NCBI RefSeq assembly: GCF_964340395.1
Contig: NC_135551.1
Coordinates: forward strand, 17,703,003 to 17,767,002
Length of the DNA: 64,000 nt
Reading direction: 5' to 3'
Origin: Glandiceps talaboti
Lineage: Eukaryota; Hemichordata; Enteropneusta; Spengelidae
Shown here piece by piece: positions 1-12,800 of this stretch. Position numbers and translations under genes: made by a program. A model generated the notes under the pieces. The model did not search any database. It was not told the DNA's origin and saw nothing but the letters and a program-made list of their open reading frames with translations. Within the stretch, counting starts at the first letter, position 1; every line of letters begins with the position of its first letter.

Positions 1-1925
1 GTGTATTCTGTATATGTTGTAAGGATTGACGTTGTGCAGATTAATGTTTGATCAATTTACACAGCTAAAACCCTCAAGGATCCAGTACATTTGTCTGTAA
101 ATCACTTAGCCTACTGTTGGCTTTTCGTGTTTCCATTAAAACCAAAGATTTCGAATAAGAACATGCATAATAGATGACGGAGACCGTCACTTTATATATA
201 TAAATATACGTATTGCAACCTGCCAGTACAGAAAACAAGGGACTTGTGTTGCCATCTGGCTACAGGTAGTAATTGCTAATAACTTGGACTATAGTCAAAA
301 GTTAAAGTCTCAAAATATACATGGTGATTATGAAATACAGAAGTCTTGTAGGGAATAGAATTGACAAAACTCCATATGACTAGACATAGGAACTGCGCTC
401 ATACGATGATTGTTTCAATATTAAGTATGCATTAATCATGTGACAAGAAAACGTATGAAAACGATCTGATTGGCAGAAATGAAAGGACTATGATTCTGAG
501 TGGACAAGACAAAAGTGCAGGTGTATAATACAATGAAAAGAAAGAATTTACAATTGCACATAGAGATACACTTAACACCCGGCACAGTATACTTAATATC
601 TGACACAATACACTTAATATACAGTCATAGTGTCCACGATTATGAAGTGCTGTGTTATCAAGACATTTATGACTGTGAGACACTTCTGTAGCGAGAAATA
701 GCACGAAGCTTCTTGTTTTGCTTGGGATGAGTTGAGACACTGGCAGCATCATTTGGATAAGTCGGATCATATATTATTCACCAGTTTGGGAACCACACGT
801 AATGTATCTAATGCACCGCTTTAGGGCATAATCCGAGACAGCACTTAGTCTAGTGTATTGAGTGCTGTGATGACTGTCATTTTGTAAGAAGGTTGTTTAA
901 AATAGACTGCAATTCTGCTGATATGTATCCCCTTGTAGCGTTTTGCACTATTTTTCATTTTTCCTGCGTGCGTGTGGAAATACAGAGAAATCGGCTACGT
1001 ATTGGTTATCAAGGTATATGAGAAATTACCTCAGTGTTGATGCTGATTAACCAAATTAGGAACTGGATATTCTCATTAAACCTATACTTTGGTGATTGCA
1101 TTTCCTGAAAAATGACAGACTTGCCATTAACACATGTGAGGTCAATAGAAATATGTACAGATTTATGTATGTTGTCGGAATATAGATCAGACGTAATAAA
1201 AAGTGTACACACTTGCAATATTTGAGTACTTTTAAATATTTTGGAAAACAGTAAAACACAATAGTCGATCATTTATGTCCGAGAAATGCGATCATCTTGT
1301 GATTTATACAGGATCCAGGTAAGAGAACTGCAGTTGTAGTTGTATTAGATGACATAATTTGTAATAAATAACAGCAATTTTAGAATCATTGTGGGTATTT
1401 CATTGCAATTGTACTATTGGATGTTAGAGTATGGCTGCAGAGATACAATGTTGTTAAGATACAAGGATAGATAGACACGATAGACAGATAAACCCATTAA
1501 AGTAACCCTCTGCCCTCTTTGGTATGCATGTACAATAGAGCAATTATTGAAGTAACTTAAAATGTCCAGCCTGATTTGAAACATTATTTGCATCTGATTT
1601 ATTTCAAATATATGTTTGACTTTGATGTATGAATTGCTTGCTTAATTTGCACTTATCAACTTAGTTAGATGAACATGTAATTACGTGAGCATGGTGAAAA
1701 AGTAATGTAATTGGCTGATACAAAACTCCCTTCTTCTATTCATGGCCATGGTAGTTTCACTTGTAATAATCAATACCTTACAATAAAAACAAAGAAATAA
1801 GAATTCTTTAGCTGTCTTCCTTTGTAACTTCCATTGACAAAGGCAAAAATTAATAGTAACTTGACAGGTAAACTAAAATTTTGGCATTTAAAAGTTTTTC
1901 GTTGCCTCAGGAGTACTTTCAAAGA
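1..1925 (-). repeat. Inverted partial copy of a ~4 kb dispersed/segmental repeat block
   Basis: Read on the minus strand, this stretch follows 10045-12060 and 31080-33000 almost line by line. Shared landmarks include the segment with the ACTGGATCC site near 75-90 (11980 in copy 2), the segment around 655-830, and the GCCATGGTAG segment near 1745 (10228 in copy 2). The window start cuts the copy, so its full length is unknown. I see no gene in it; the small open frames contain no recognisable domain. It could be a large non-autonomous transposon or part of a segmental duplication. The similarity is seen directly; its origin is inferred. Confidence 0.85.
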
Positions 1926-1950
1926 ATTTGCAGAATAAGCAGAAGTATGA

Positions 1951-1951
<1 letters not shown>

Positions 1952-1994
<43 letters not shown>
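1952..1994. repeat. (TA)n microsatellite
   Basis: About 21 uninterrupted AT dinucleotides immediately downstream of the inverted repeat block. Confidence 0.95.
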
Positions 1995-1997
<3 letters not shown>

Positions 1998-2078
1998 AAC
2001 CACGATCATGACGTCATACCATTGAAATCAGAGGTGATTATCCCACAGAGTTCCCTCCTGCCTATAGAGCTAATGCAT

Positions 2079-2172
2079 ACCTCCGGGTTATTCTAGAATT
2101 ACCTCCGGGTTATTCTAGCTAGAACTACCTCCGGGTTATTCTAGAACTACCTCTGGGTTATTCCAGAATTTA
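2079..2172. repeat. Short tandem repeat, ~22-bp unit
   Basis: Four tandem copies of a unit beginning ACCTCCGGGTTATTCTAGAA. Two copies are near perfect, one has a short insertion and the last has substitutions. It lies about 110 bp from the stop codon of the Crypton-type gene. Confidence 0.85.
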
Positions 2173-2284
2173 CCCTGCTGGGTGAAATCCAGCTGTTATC
2201 AGGATGTGAAAAGAATGACATAATACAGAGAATTGGGAGACAGTAGATTTTATTATGGAAATTTTACAGCGTAATCACGTTTTC

Positions 2285-4804
2285 TCATTTTGATAAATTT
2301 ATTGTAATATTCAGAGTGCACGAATCTTTGCAGGTGTTATTTTTGGAGGACGTTTTCTCTTCGGATGACAGGCTTATACTTCTTGGCTTTTCGCAAGACG
2401 TCTCTCCAAAGTCACTCGGGGGTACGACCCGCTGCATTTTGGCTAGTGGTTCTTGTGCACTACCTGAATGAGGAAAATAACAGTAAATATTTTTTTCAAA
2501 TATGATACAAGTAAACCACCGTTTTGGTTACAGAAATAAAATGTGTAACTTTTTTTAGTTTTGTATTTTCACTTATTTGCTAGACATAGCGATTGCACAT
2601 ACTAAAAACTTGTACACGTTATTGGCAGTAGTGTATTCAAATAATGTCAAAGGATTGAAAATAATTTGTTTAAAATATTGTATAAGAAATAGTTTAATAT
2701 TATAGTAATTGTAATTGATAGAAATTTGTTACTTATAAGTTATCGACGTCACTAAGATTGTGAACATTTACAATAGGATAGGGTGGACTTTTATTGGAGC
2801 GGTCCGAGTTAATATTGACAAGTAGATAGGGGACATTTCATGATAATTACTAACCCTGTAGAATTTTACTGATGTCCTGTTGCTGGTTGTCAGACGTTCG
2901 TTTGTAGCTTCTCACAGCCTCACTTCTATGACCAGTTTTTTCACAGATAAGTTGCTCATCAATATTAGCGTCGAATAATCTGGTGGCCGCTGTAGCTCTC
3001 AGAGAATGGTTTGTACGGAATCCTACTAGTCCTGCCTTCTTGCACAAGCGTGCGACGGTGCCGTTTAGTGCATTGTGTCCCAAGGCTCGATTGCTGTACC
3101 AACAGGTCGTAGATGGGTTGCTCAATGGGTACAGATAGTAGGCATCATTCGGTCTATTTGATGGACTGTGAAAATAAGAGAAATACAAATAAAATAAAAA
3201 TAAATAAAAGAGAATGTGTCACGGTTATACCTTAACACTCCACCAAAACTGATAGAAAAATAATGGCAAAGCTTGCGAATTGCTACTACTGATATGATGT
3301 TGGCGAATTAATATTTTTCTTAATTGAACGAATCATACAGCAGGTTGTAGATCTCATCAGTGGTTTGTAGATCCCCAATTGCATAAAGGGAGAAAAACAC
3401 AGTGACGAAATATCCCTACAAAAAGGAGAAACAACCTCGAACGTAATAGAACAGTTCGACTTGCGACTGAATTGAAGGCTGCCAGCAACACCTCGTGAGT
3501 TTGGAAAGCATGTGCTACAAAATGCATGCACCTGTCTGCAACTCAATACAAAAAGAACTTGACCAATAAGAAATAACTCTAGGTTTCATGGCAGCATATG
3601 TTTGGCGTTTAGCGTAAAAGTTTATAACAAACCTGGCATGCAAATAAATTAGCCAATCATTGACAATCTGACAACAAGTATCACTGTATGCTGCGCTTTG
3701 CCAATAGACCCTTACTCGGCCCTCGAACGATACAATAATGTTACTCACCATAGTTCGTTGTAGCGTTCGTATAGTCGAATTATACACCTGTGGGGAATCT
3801 CGGCATTTTCATAGGCCCTTGTAACTTTTGGTTGAAGTTTTCTGCTCTTCAAGCCCCCCCTGATACGACTTGCTTACATCCTCACTATATTGCAAGAATT
3901 TGGCACCGAGAGAGTCACTTTTCATCTCGATCTGTGAATTTACGTGGCGCAGGTTTCGGTGTTCTTTTCCACCACGAAGGGCGAAGTGCAAACCAAATAA
4001 ATAAATCTGCGAGTCAAGAAGTGATTGTGGGGTCCAATCTCCAAGCAACTTTCTTTCCCAAAGTATATTTTCTTCACTTATACTGATTATCTGCGCTTGT
4101 CTCCTGTGCACACCCAAACCCCTTTTGGCTCGCTGTTTCATGACGCAGTCCAGACTTCTTTGCAAATCTCTGAATATAGAGTCATTCATGAATTTTACAT
4201 CTCTGACGTTTTCACAAATGTATTTCTGAATAGACATTACTATTTCGTACAAAGTGTTTCCTGGAAAATCTGACCCATCACGTTTCTTAACTTCTTGAAC
4301 GAATCTAGCAATGCAAAAATTCATTTCATCGTTTGTCATTTCAGTTATTGATGGTGCGACGACGCTCAGATGCATGCCTTCGCCATTTAAAATTCGTCTG
4401 TTTCGTTCATTACGCCAAGTTTCAAATAGCTGCACTGCCCATCGCAATTTTTTCATGGTATTATTTGGAATGCTGCTTTGGTATATTTTTTCCAAATCTG
4501 AATCCTCGACTAATGCACCAACACGCAACGTTTCATCGGCATTTTTACTTTGCACACTTTTTTGTAGTTTTACTTGTTTTCCATCGCATTTTTTAGAAGC
4601 GCTTGTTCGAGGATTTTTGTCTTTGGAACTTACAGGGTTCTGGTTAGCGTTCTGCAAACTATTAAATTCGTCAAGAAAGCGCTGTGGAGAAAAGCCCATG
4701 TCGATACTAGATTCACTACTTGACTCTGGCTCTCTGTACGAGTTTTGAGTAATAAATATGTCCCCATCTTGGTCGGACATCCTACCTGCACCACAGCAAG
4801 TCAC
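2285..4804 (-). CDS. Crypton-type tyrosine recombinase (DUF3504-like), three exons, one homopolymer frameshift
   Basis: Predicted DNA strand-exchange enzyme of a Crypton transposon, or a host gene derived from one. Exon 1 is 4804-3749 (a second Met near 4777 is the more likely start); its donor is GTGAGT. Exon 2 is 3165-2855, after acceptor TTTTCACAG; its donor is GTTAGT. Exon 3 is 2463-2285, ending in TGA. Splicing joins the frame through the family-typical L-C-P stretch. Catalytic motifs are visible: Arg in ALRGGKEHRNLR (exon 1), HSLRATAATR (HxxR), and TGHRSEAVRSYKR with the final His and nucleophile Tyr (exon 2). The only lesion seen is a 7-C run at 3854-3860, where one extra base shifts the frame; downstream family-like sequence continues in the next frame up to the donor. 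It may be a recent mutation or a sequencing error. The N-terminal third is acidic/Ser-rich and unrecognised. Confidence 0.85.
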
Positions 4805-4915
4805 ACACTGACTCGCTTGTTCAGATTTTTGCTCATTTACATTTTTATATTAGAATAAATGAATGTCCAGGTGTGTGCATTCAACAGGTGTACGAAGTCA
4901 CCATTGTCAAAAACT

Positions 4916-4959
4916 GAATTGTGTGGCAGGGATTTCTAGAAATCCCTGCTCCACAATTC
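4916..4959. repeat. Near-perfect 44-bp palindrome
   Basis: The arm GAATTGTG-GGCAGGGATTTC is followed directly by its reverse complement, centred on a TCTAGA site, with one mismatch. It would form a tight hairpin. It lies in the 670-bp gap between the Crypton-type gene and the Penelope fragment, which otherwise shows no gene. Confidence 0.8.
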
Positions 4960-5138
4960 TTGGGCAGTGACCATTCATAAAAAAAGGGGTATTTAGACTA
5001 TAATAAACATCTTCTTTAAACCATCAGTGACGATTTAAGACATGAATTTACAATTAACAATTAAATATTATATTTTCTTGTAAAATAATTGTTAAAAATG
5101 TGTTATGAATGTCAAGTACTTTGACTTTGAATCGTGGT

Positions 5139-5254
5139 TTAAGTAAGAGAACCACCTCCCCCTCGGTGTTTCTTGGTTTGGAATCACCTCGGGCCTGCGG
5201 CCCTCGGTGATTCTAAACCAAGAAACACCTCGGTGTCGGTGGTTCTCTACTACT

Positions 5255-5256
<2 letters not shown>
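5139..5256. repeat. Long hairpin-forming inverted repeat (~118 bp), MITE-like
   Basis: Two arms of about 55 bp, each with AGAGAACCACC at the outer end and CTCGGTGTTTCTTGG within, are arranged head to head around a GC-rich centre (GGGCCTGCGGCCC). The outer ends read TTAAGTA and TACTTAA. It resembles a foldback element or small MITE and abuts a (TA)n tract. Confidence 0.8.

Positions 5257-5333
<77 letters not shown>
5257..5333. repeat. (TA)n microsatellite
   Basis: Nearly 40 AT dinucleotides adjoining the hairpin repeat. Confidence 0.95.
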
Positions 5334-5339
<6 letters not shown>

Positions 5340-5477
5340 ATTGACTGGGTGTTGATATAACCACATAAAAGTGCTCAATACGGTTAGTAGAGCGAATTAT
5401 ATACAGGTTTTGAAAATATTAAAAAAATTACATGTTATTTATCCTACAGAACTGTTTCGTGTGTTTGTGTGCTATAA

Positions 5478-6655
5478 GAAAGTTATCGCGTCTACCGTCC
5501 AAAATATACAGCGATAGGTAAAGAAAATTGTAACACAATTAGATATCGCTGATAGAGTAAATACAACGGCCAGGAAAGAAGCATTTATAACCCTGAAAGA
5601 CCACAAACCAAACAAACAAATCCTAGATAGAATAAATACGAAAGTCATTGCGGCTACCAAGATCAAGCAGTGGAATAACACACCGTCCGTTATAAGATGG
5701 TTCAACAACATTGTAAACAAGAAGAAACACAACTTTATTTGTTTTGACATCGTAGAGTTTTACCCATCCATCAGGGAAGACCTCTTCAACAAGGCTCTTG
5801 ATTTAGCTTTGGCGTACGATACAATTACTGATGAAGAAAGAAATATTGTTATACAATCGAACAATTCTCTCCTTATATATTATCAACAAGAATGGCAAAA
5901 GAAAAACCACCGTCCTTTCGACGTCGCTATGGGAAGCTACGACGGGGCAGAAACTTGCGAACTTGTCGGCTGCCTTTTACTATCCCAGCATCAAACCGTG
6001 TACGGAATAAAGGTCGGACTATACAGAGTCGACGGATTAGCCGTTACCGACACAACGCCTAAGGACACTGAGAGGATGAAGAAAGAGATTTGCTATATAT
6101 TCAAGGACTATGTCTGAACATCACCATCGAAGCCAATAAGAACGTAGTCAACTTCCTCGACGTTACATTTAACCTCGCCGAGAACACCTACAGCCCATAT
6201 ACAAAACCGAACGCAACCTTGCAATATGTCCATCGAGAGATAGCAACCAATTTCCTAATATTATAAAAAACATACCAGCGGGGGTAAATAGAGGCCTGTC
6301 AACTATATCATCAAACAAGCAGTCATTCGATCAAGCCGCACCTCAGTACCAGAAAGCATTACACGAAAGCGGATATAAATACAAACTTGAATATAAGCCC
6401 CCCCCCCCCGCAACTATAGGTAGGAAGAATAGGCCATGAAATAATATTTTATGGTATAACCCACCCTTCAGCAAGAGTGTCTCCACTAATATTGGTAAAA
6501 AATTCCTCGCCCTGGTAGACAAGTGCTTTCCACAAGGGAACAAACTCACGAAAATCTTCAACCGTAACACATCAAAGTCGACATGAAATACCCTGTCAAG
6601 ATCTGTTTTCGTCACACCACAGACCTGCTGAAGATTTATTGCACTTCTCTACAAA
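5478..6655 (+). pseudogene. Penelope-like element reverse transcriptase fragment (PLE-1)
   Basis: Remnant of a Penelope-like retroelement RT. Visible in order: AFITLKDHKPNK (about 5583-5620), the motif A region CFDIVEFYPSI (about 5742-5775), a stretch with MGSYDGAETCELVG (about 5929-5970), and the motif C region YRVDG at about 6021-6035. The PLE consensus there is YRDDG; PLE-2 at 58 kb retains it. Frameshifts after 6115 and stops further on interrupt the thumb region. No GIY-YIG domain follows, so the copy is both 3'-rearranged and inactive. The first catalytic Asp of the YxDD motif is replaced by Val. The GT-rich and (TA)n sequence upstream gives no clear 5' end. Confidence 0.85.
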
Positions 6656-6970
6656 TTCAATTTCATTCATGCAAGAAAAATGATTAAATTCCAATCAAGT
6701 TTGTACATAGCCTTCTAAAGGTCTAAGCGACTGTCAAATCTAATTTAGTCAAATTTTAATAAAGTATTGGAATGCAGAATCGTCCGCAGTGGGTTTTCCT
6801 ATTAAAAACATTTTTGAACGATATTAAGCTAATATCTCAATAGACACCTTAAAAGGCTCTTATCGAACCTTTAGGGCCTAGACAGTGCAAAATGATAAAT
6901 ATATACGATGCCTACCTCCACAGTTTTAACAAATAAGGGGAGGTAGTAACATATGATGTAAAAGATATTG
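6600..6970 (+). repeat. PLE-1 3' portion, inverted repeat partner of 30395-30780
   Basis: This segment is the reverse complement of 30395-30780, including GGAGGTAG-bearing sequence near 6940 and the CACACCACAGACCTGCTG stretch near 6615. Since the 6600-6655 part lies within the Penelope remnant, the shared sequence is probably a PLE 3' tail present twice in opposite orientation. Confidence 0.7.
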
Positions 6971-9745
6971 GCATCTTTGATATGGAAAGGAGAACTCGTC
7001 GGTAATTTCAACATATGCTGAAGAGCGTGATTGTGTATGCAGCGGACGATTACACTTGTAATTATGATATTATATAAATCAAATTGAATTCACTTTGTGA
7101 ACGCAGAGCTATAGCCAAAGTCACTTATAGGTAATTTTCAAATCAAAGCGTTCAGGCGACAAATTTCGACGTCCACCACCAGTCACACGCCAACGCCGAA
7201 CAACTCCAGGCATCAAATATTATAAAAGCACTTTGCCATTATGGAAAATACTGGTCTGAGCTTCCGTCAACAAGAAATTCATACCGATATTCATTTGTGC
7301 CGAGAACAATCTCTGAAGGACGTGTTTACCTCTTAATATTTAGGGAAACTCGACTCAGTAAAGCTTTTAATTAAACTTTCTGAAAGGTTCTCATATTCAT
7401 AAACTATAACTATTTCACACATCTGAAGTTTTCTCCTGAATATATGCAGCGCCAGTTGTCCATATGTAGACTTTTATCAACTGCAATTTATTCCTAGCTA
7501 GTTGGTGGGTCAAACTTGTGGGTATCGCTCCGGACGTGCTGGTAATCCCTCACACCTCTGTACCCATATTTCCTCTGTCTCTATACTTGTTGCTCAAACA
7601 TCTCTATGCCAGGATATCTAAATCTCACTGTTCCATAATCATACCGCCAACTAAATGTTCCTGTGTTCGCCCGAACAACACCACAAGGCAATTTAACCTT
7701 ATCAAATGCTAATATACTAGGGTTGGGTTGCGATGGTGAATAAGCTTTAAAATAATTATTTAAATTCAATTAATAATATATAGTATAAAACAATGTTAAA
7801 TGTCATTAATTTAAACTTCTAATTAGACAAGAAGCAGGTAGAGTAAATTAAAGCACACTAACTTAGCGTAAAAAGTCACAGCAATTGCAAGTTTATCGAG
7901 TTTGATAACCTAAGTTTATTAATGTTTCACATACGGCCACTATTTACAAACGATGATACGTACACCTAACACAGAAAGATAATATATGTGACAGAATGAT
8001 AATGTCAGTGTCCTCCATCTGTCGCTCCATGGACGAGTGTTTATAGACCAAATCCTATTTCTGGGCCTCATTGTCTTCCATATGTCACTCCATGACTCAT
8101 TCGACTTCTCTATCCGGTCTAGTATGTCTCCTCCAAGACGTCTCTGTATGATGATCAAAACAATGAATTAATGAAAGAATGTAATGTTTTAAACACCATT
8201 GACCAATTAGTAGGCTCAATTAATCAATTTACTATCAATTGAATTCAAACAAAGTAAATAGAGGCTAACAACTCAAAGTGATTTGAAATTGACAATTATA
8301 AATCTATTCAATATAAACAGTCATTCTTTGTAAAAACACTAGTAGACTGGAACCATCTGGACAATAGTATTGTGTGCGCTAAATCTTGTGATGCCTTTGA
8401 AATGGCAGTCACTGTCAAAAACCATTCTGACTAATTACTCTTCCCCGGTGTGTTATTCTACACCCAAGACCTATACCGTAAATATACAGATGCAGATACA
8501 GGGTAGGTTGAATCTATACACCTTTAACATCTTCCCCTTCACCGTTTCCCGCTGTGGATACACACCCATGATACTATCGCTCGGTGGTTATGGTTGTTAC
8601 ACGCACATAGCCGTTGAAAGATGACGTCGTTGTATATATATTACATTTTGTGTATTCGTTTTAATTTGCCACTAGATAGAGTTCAATGAGTGCACACCAT
8701 TGATTACCATAAACACGGGCAAATAAGAGTCTCCTGTATGAAATAGTTCATTACAAAGTAATAAATATATTGAATTATTGTAAATTAATATGCAATAGAC
8801 GTCTTTCTTAATTAGCCATTAATATATTGCAGGACATGTACAACCACAACCTTAAATCCAGTACTTAGTGAGGAAGAAAATAGGTCTTTTATTGACACGT
8901 TAATGTAGTATAGTACCATGCTTTAACTATTGTAGCGAACAGTGGTTAGAAATATTTGTATTTAGGTTACAAATAGAAATATTAAAAGTAAAAGTAAACT
9001 CATTTTTGTAGGATGAGAACCGAAATGCTTCAATCTCCCACTTCCAAAACTAAAAGAATTTATTTTTTGATCGAACATTGAACTACTGATCCACCCCTAA
9101 CTGATGAACTAAATCAATAAAATGATTGCCATGTCTCATTTCATAGCTGTTAACCGTACGTTATTATTTGCTTGTTAGAGTGTGTTAAGGTTATGATCGT
9201 TCGATCATTCTGGGGGTTACCGAGTACAATTTACATACAAAATAAATTTCCAATTACAAAATAAGAAAATAAAAATTGTATTTTGTTATTTATGATGAAG
9301 AAAAAACATTATTTACGAATTACGAAGAAAATGAATTGATGAAGGGCATTCTAATCGCATCATGTGTATACGTTAACTAATATATACATCTACCACGTGT
9401 TGTAATTATGGTAAGCATATACTAGATTGTAGGATGAACCATCGGCTTCTCCTATAGTATTGATAACATGTTTGAGTGGTCGCCTGTTGAATATATTTTG
9501 GCGATATAGCCAATTCTATAAAATCACGTGTCAAAATAATAAACTGGATGGAAAATACTACAACGACGGAGCGGAGTGGGTCTGGGAGGGAGTGTCCTCC
9601 CTTCTGCTGTTGAACCTTTTCGAGGTTTCGGAACCAGAGTTCGCGCGTTGGTGCTATATTGAAGTGTTAAGCTGATTATAAACACGCATATCTGATCACA
9701 GCAGAGATATTGCTTAAACAATGAACATAGAGAAAAATGATACTA

Positions 9746-9748
<3 letters not shown>
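6971..9748. other. 2.8 kb without a supported gene
   Basis: AT-rich non-coding sequence. On + near 7140-7320 a broken frame (PSTRNSYRYSFVPRTIS) resembles the C-terminal tail found in some LINE ORFs, but it is too short and damaged to call. No splice-flanked domain exons, RNA genes or terminal repeats were recognised in the rest. Confidence 0.5.
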
Positions 9749-9815
<67 letters not shown>

Positions 9816-9878
9816 ATGTCTGTCTGTCTGTCTGTATGTCTGTCTGTCTGTATGTCTGTCTGTCTGCCTGTCTGTCTC
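9749..9878 (+). repeat. Compound microsatellite (TATC)n then (TGTC)n
   Basis: About 16 TATC units run into about 15 TGTC/TGTA units, a typical mutated compound tetranucleotide tract. It borders the 5' edge of the second copy of the large repeat block. Confidence 0.95.
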
Positions 9879-9883
9879 TAATA

Positions 9884-12800
9884 AAGACCAAGAAATAGCA
9901 TAAAGCATTACGTCTTGAAATGGCTACACAACAAATTATTGAACCCGTGGTGGCTGTATGTGTATACAAGTAATTGACGTTGTCTCTTCCCCAAAGCATA
10001 AATTAGAAACTATTCATATATATCGTCATACTTCTGCTTATTCTGTGATATCCTTTCAAAGCACTCATGAGGCAACGAAACACATTATAAAGCTACAAAT
10101 TTTGGTTACCTGTCAAAGTACTATTAACTCGCACCTTTTCAATGGAAATTACCAAAGAAGACAGGTATAGTATTCTCAACTTTCTTTATTTTGTTTGTCA
10201 GGTATTGCTTATTACATATGGAACTACCATGGCCATGAATGGAAGGAAGGAGCATATACTTCGTCACCATGCTAACGTAAACACATGTTGATCTAACTCT
10301 AAATTGATATTTTGCATATAAAGCAAGCAATTCATACATTAAAGTCAAAATACGTTGAATTAAATCGGATGGAAATAATGTTTCAAATCAGGCTGTACAT
10401 TTTAACTTACTCCAATTATTCCTCTAGAGTATATGCCTAGGAATACGGGGTGGTGCCCAAGAGAGGGAAGGGTTATTTTAATGGGTTTATATGTCAGGCG
10501 ATAATTGTATCTACACATCCCTGTATCTCTGCAGCCATACTCTGACATTTAATGGTACAATGAAATTCTCACAATGGGGATATTCTAAAATTAATGTTAT
10601 TTATTACAAATTACATCAGCTAATACAATTACTACTGCAGTTCTCTTACCTGGATCCTGTGTAAAACACAAAATGGTCGCATTTCTCGGACGAAAATGAC
10701 CGAGTATTGCGTTTTACTATTTTCCAAAATACTTCAAAGTTCGCAAATATTGACGTCTGCACTACTATATCACGATTATAAACAAAAAACTGTACATTTC
10801 TATTGACCTCATGTTGTGTTGATGACAAGTGATTTGTCTGTCATTGTTCGGGAAATACAATCACCCCGGTATTGTTTTAATGAGGATATACAGTTCCTCA
10901 TTTGATTAATCAACGTCAACAATGATCATTTTATATATTGATAACCGATACGATTTCTCTGCATTTCTACACGTAAGAAAAAAGAAAAAAGGTGAATAAA
11001 TCTAACAGGGGATAAATATTACCAGAATTACTGTTTGTTTTAAATAAACCATTTACAATATGTAAATCCTCACAGCACTTAAGATAAAAGTGCTGTCTTG
11101 GATTATGCCCAAAAGAGGTGCATTAGATACATTAGGTGTGGTTCTCAATAATCTAAACTAAAGAACTTGTGAATTAATAAAATATATGATCCGACTCATC
11201 CAAATGATGCTGCCAGTGTCTAATTCATTCCAAACCAAAACAAGAAGCTTCGTGCTATTTCTCACTACAGAAGTGTCTCACAGTCATAAATGTCTTGATA
11301 GCCACAGTGCTTGATAATCGTAGACCCTATGTGACAGTTTGATGTATGCTAAGTGTATTGTGTCAGATATTAAGTATACTGTATCAGGTGTTAAGTTTAT
11401 CACTATGTGTAATTGTACTGTTGTAGTTTCTTTCTTTTCATTGTATTATACATTGTTTAAACATTGTATTATAAATCATAGTCACGCTTCATTTCTGCCA
11501 ATCAGATAGCTCTCATGCGCTTTCTTGTCACATGATTCATGCATACGTAATATTGAAACATGCGTAGCCTGAACTCAATTACTACCTGTAGCCAGACCGA
11601 CAACACAAGTCTCTTGTTTTATGTATTGGCAGGTTAGTAGAGTTTTGTAATTATTTAATTCCATTCCAAGTTAGACTTCTGTATTTCATAATCACCATGT
11701 ACATTTTTGAGACTGTAACTTCTGACCTATGTCCAAGTTATTAGCAATTACTACCAGACATGCATACTTAATATTGAAACATGCGTAGTCTGAGCTCAGT
11801 TACTACCTGTAGCCAGACGGCAACACAAGCCTCTTGTTTTTTTATATTGGCCGGTTGTAATAAGTATATATATTAAGTGGCAGTCTCCGTCATCTATTAT
11901 GTATGTTCTTATTCGAAATCTTTGGTTTTAATGGAAACACGAAAAGCCAACAGTAGGCTAAGTGATTTACAGACAAATGTACTGGATCCTTGAGGGTTTT
12001 AGCTGTGTAAATTGATTAAACATTAATCAGTACAACGTCAATCCTTGCAACATATACAAAATACACAAGAGGTGCTATTCAAACGGAAGCAGATGCGAGA
12101 AGCGCTTGTTCATGTTTCCGAATATGGTTTAGGGAAGTATGAAAGTTGGAATGAAATTTCCCGTTTTTCTTATATTTGGTATATATCAGGAGTTATATTT
12201 TGTTTAAACAACCCATTATATAGATGACAGAAACTGAATTCTGACTAAGTTGTCTAATATATATAATCTAATAATAAGTTCATAATATGTTATACAAAAA
12301 TAAATGTTGTTCCATTCCTTACATCAATAAACTTTAAGGGTAGCCTCTTTGGCCGAAGCCAGTCTGCGCCATGGTCCTCTGTATGAAGGGATACATGACA
12401 GGTGATAGAAAATACCATACGTCTTGTTTAGTTTGGAATTAAATGCCAAAAAATCAAGCCATATCAACATCTTTAAATCCGCTGCCATCTTGTTTAGACG
12501 AACGGACGATACATTAATTGATGAGTAATCATAGTATGATTCCTTTAAAACATGAATATTGCCAACTGATATTTGTTTAAGATACAGTCTGTACCGTAAT
12601 GAGCATTGAAATAAAATAGAAAATCATCTCAAACAAATACATTATCAATTATTTTGTAGATAACGACAAATACTTCAATATTTTCTATGAAGTCCATTCC
12701 AGACTCAGTTTTTGTCCGAAATAAGACATTTCATGTTGCGAAAGGAAGGACAATGAATGTTTTGAAACAGCACTAGTTGTAACTGGAATATTTTTTCATC

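Noticed and set aside
4311-4748. 145-residue open frame on the plus strand
   Set aside because: Antisense shadow of the Crypton-type exon 1, which carries the conserved motifs.
5472-6970. Hammerhead ribozyme near PLE-1
   Set aside because: No CUGAUGA...GAAA arrangement with pairing stems was found on either strand.
9721-9903. Tyr-Leu-Ser-Ile repeat ORF
   Set aside because: Translation of the (TATC)/(TGTC) microsatellite.
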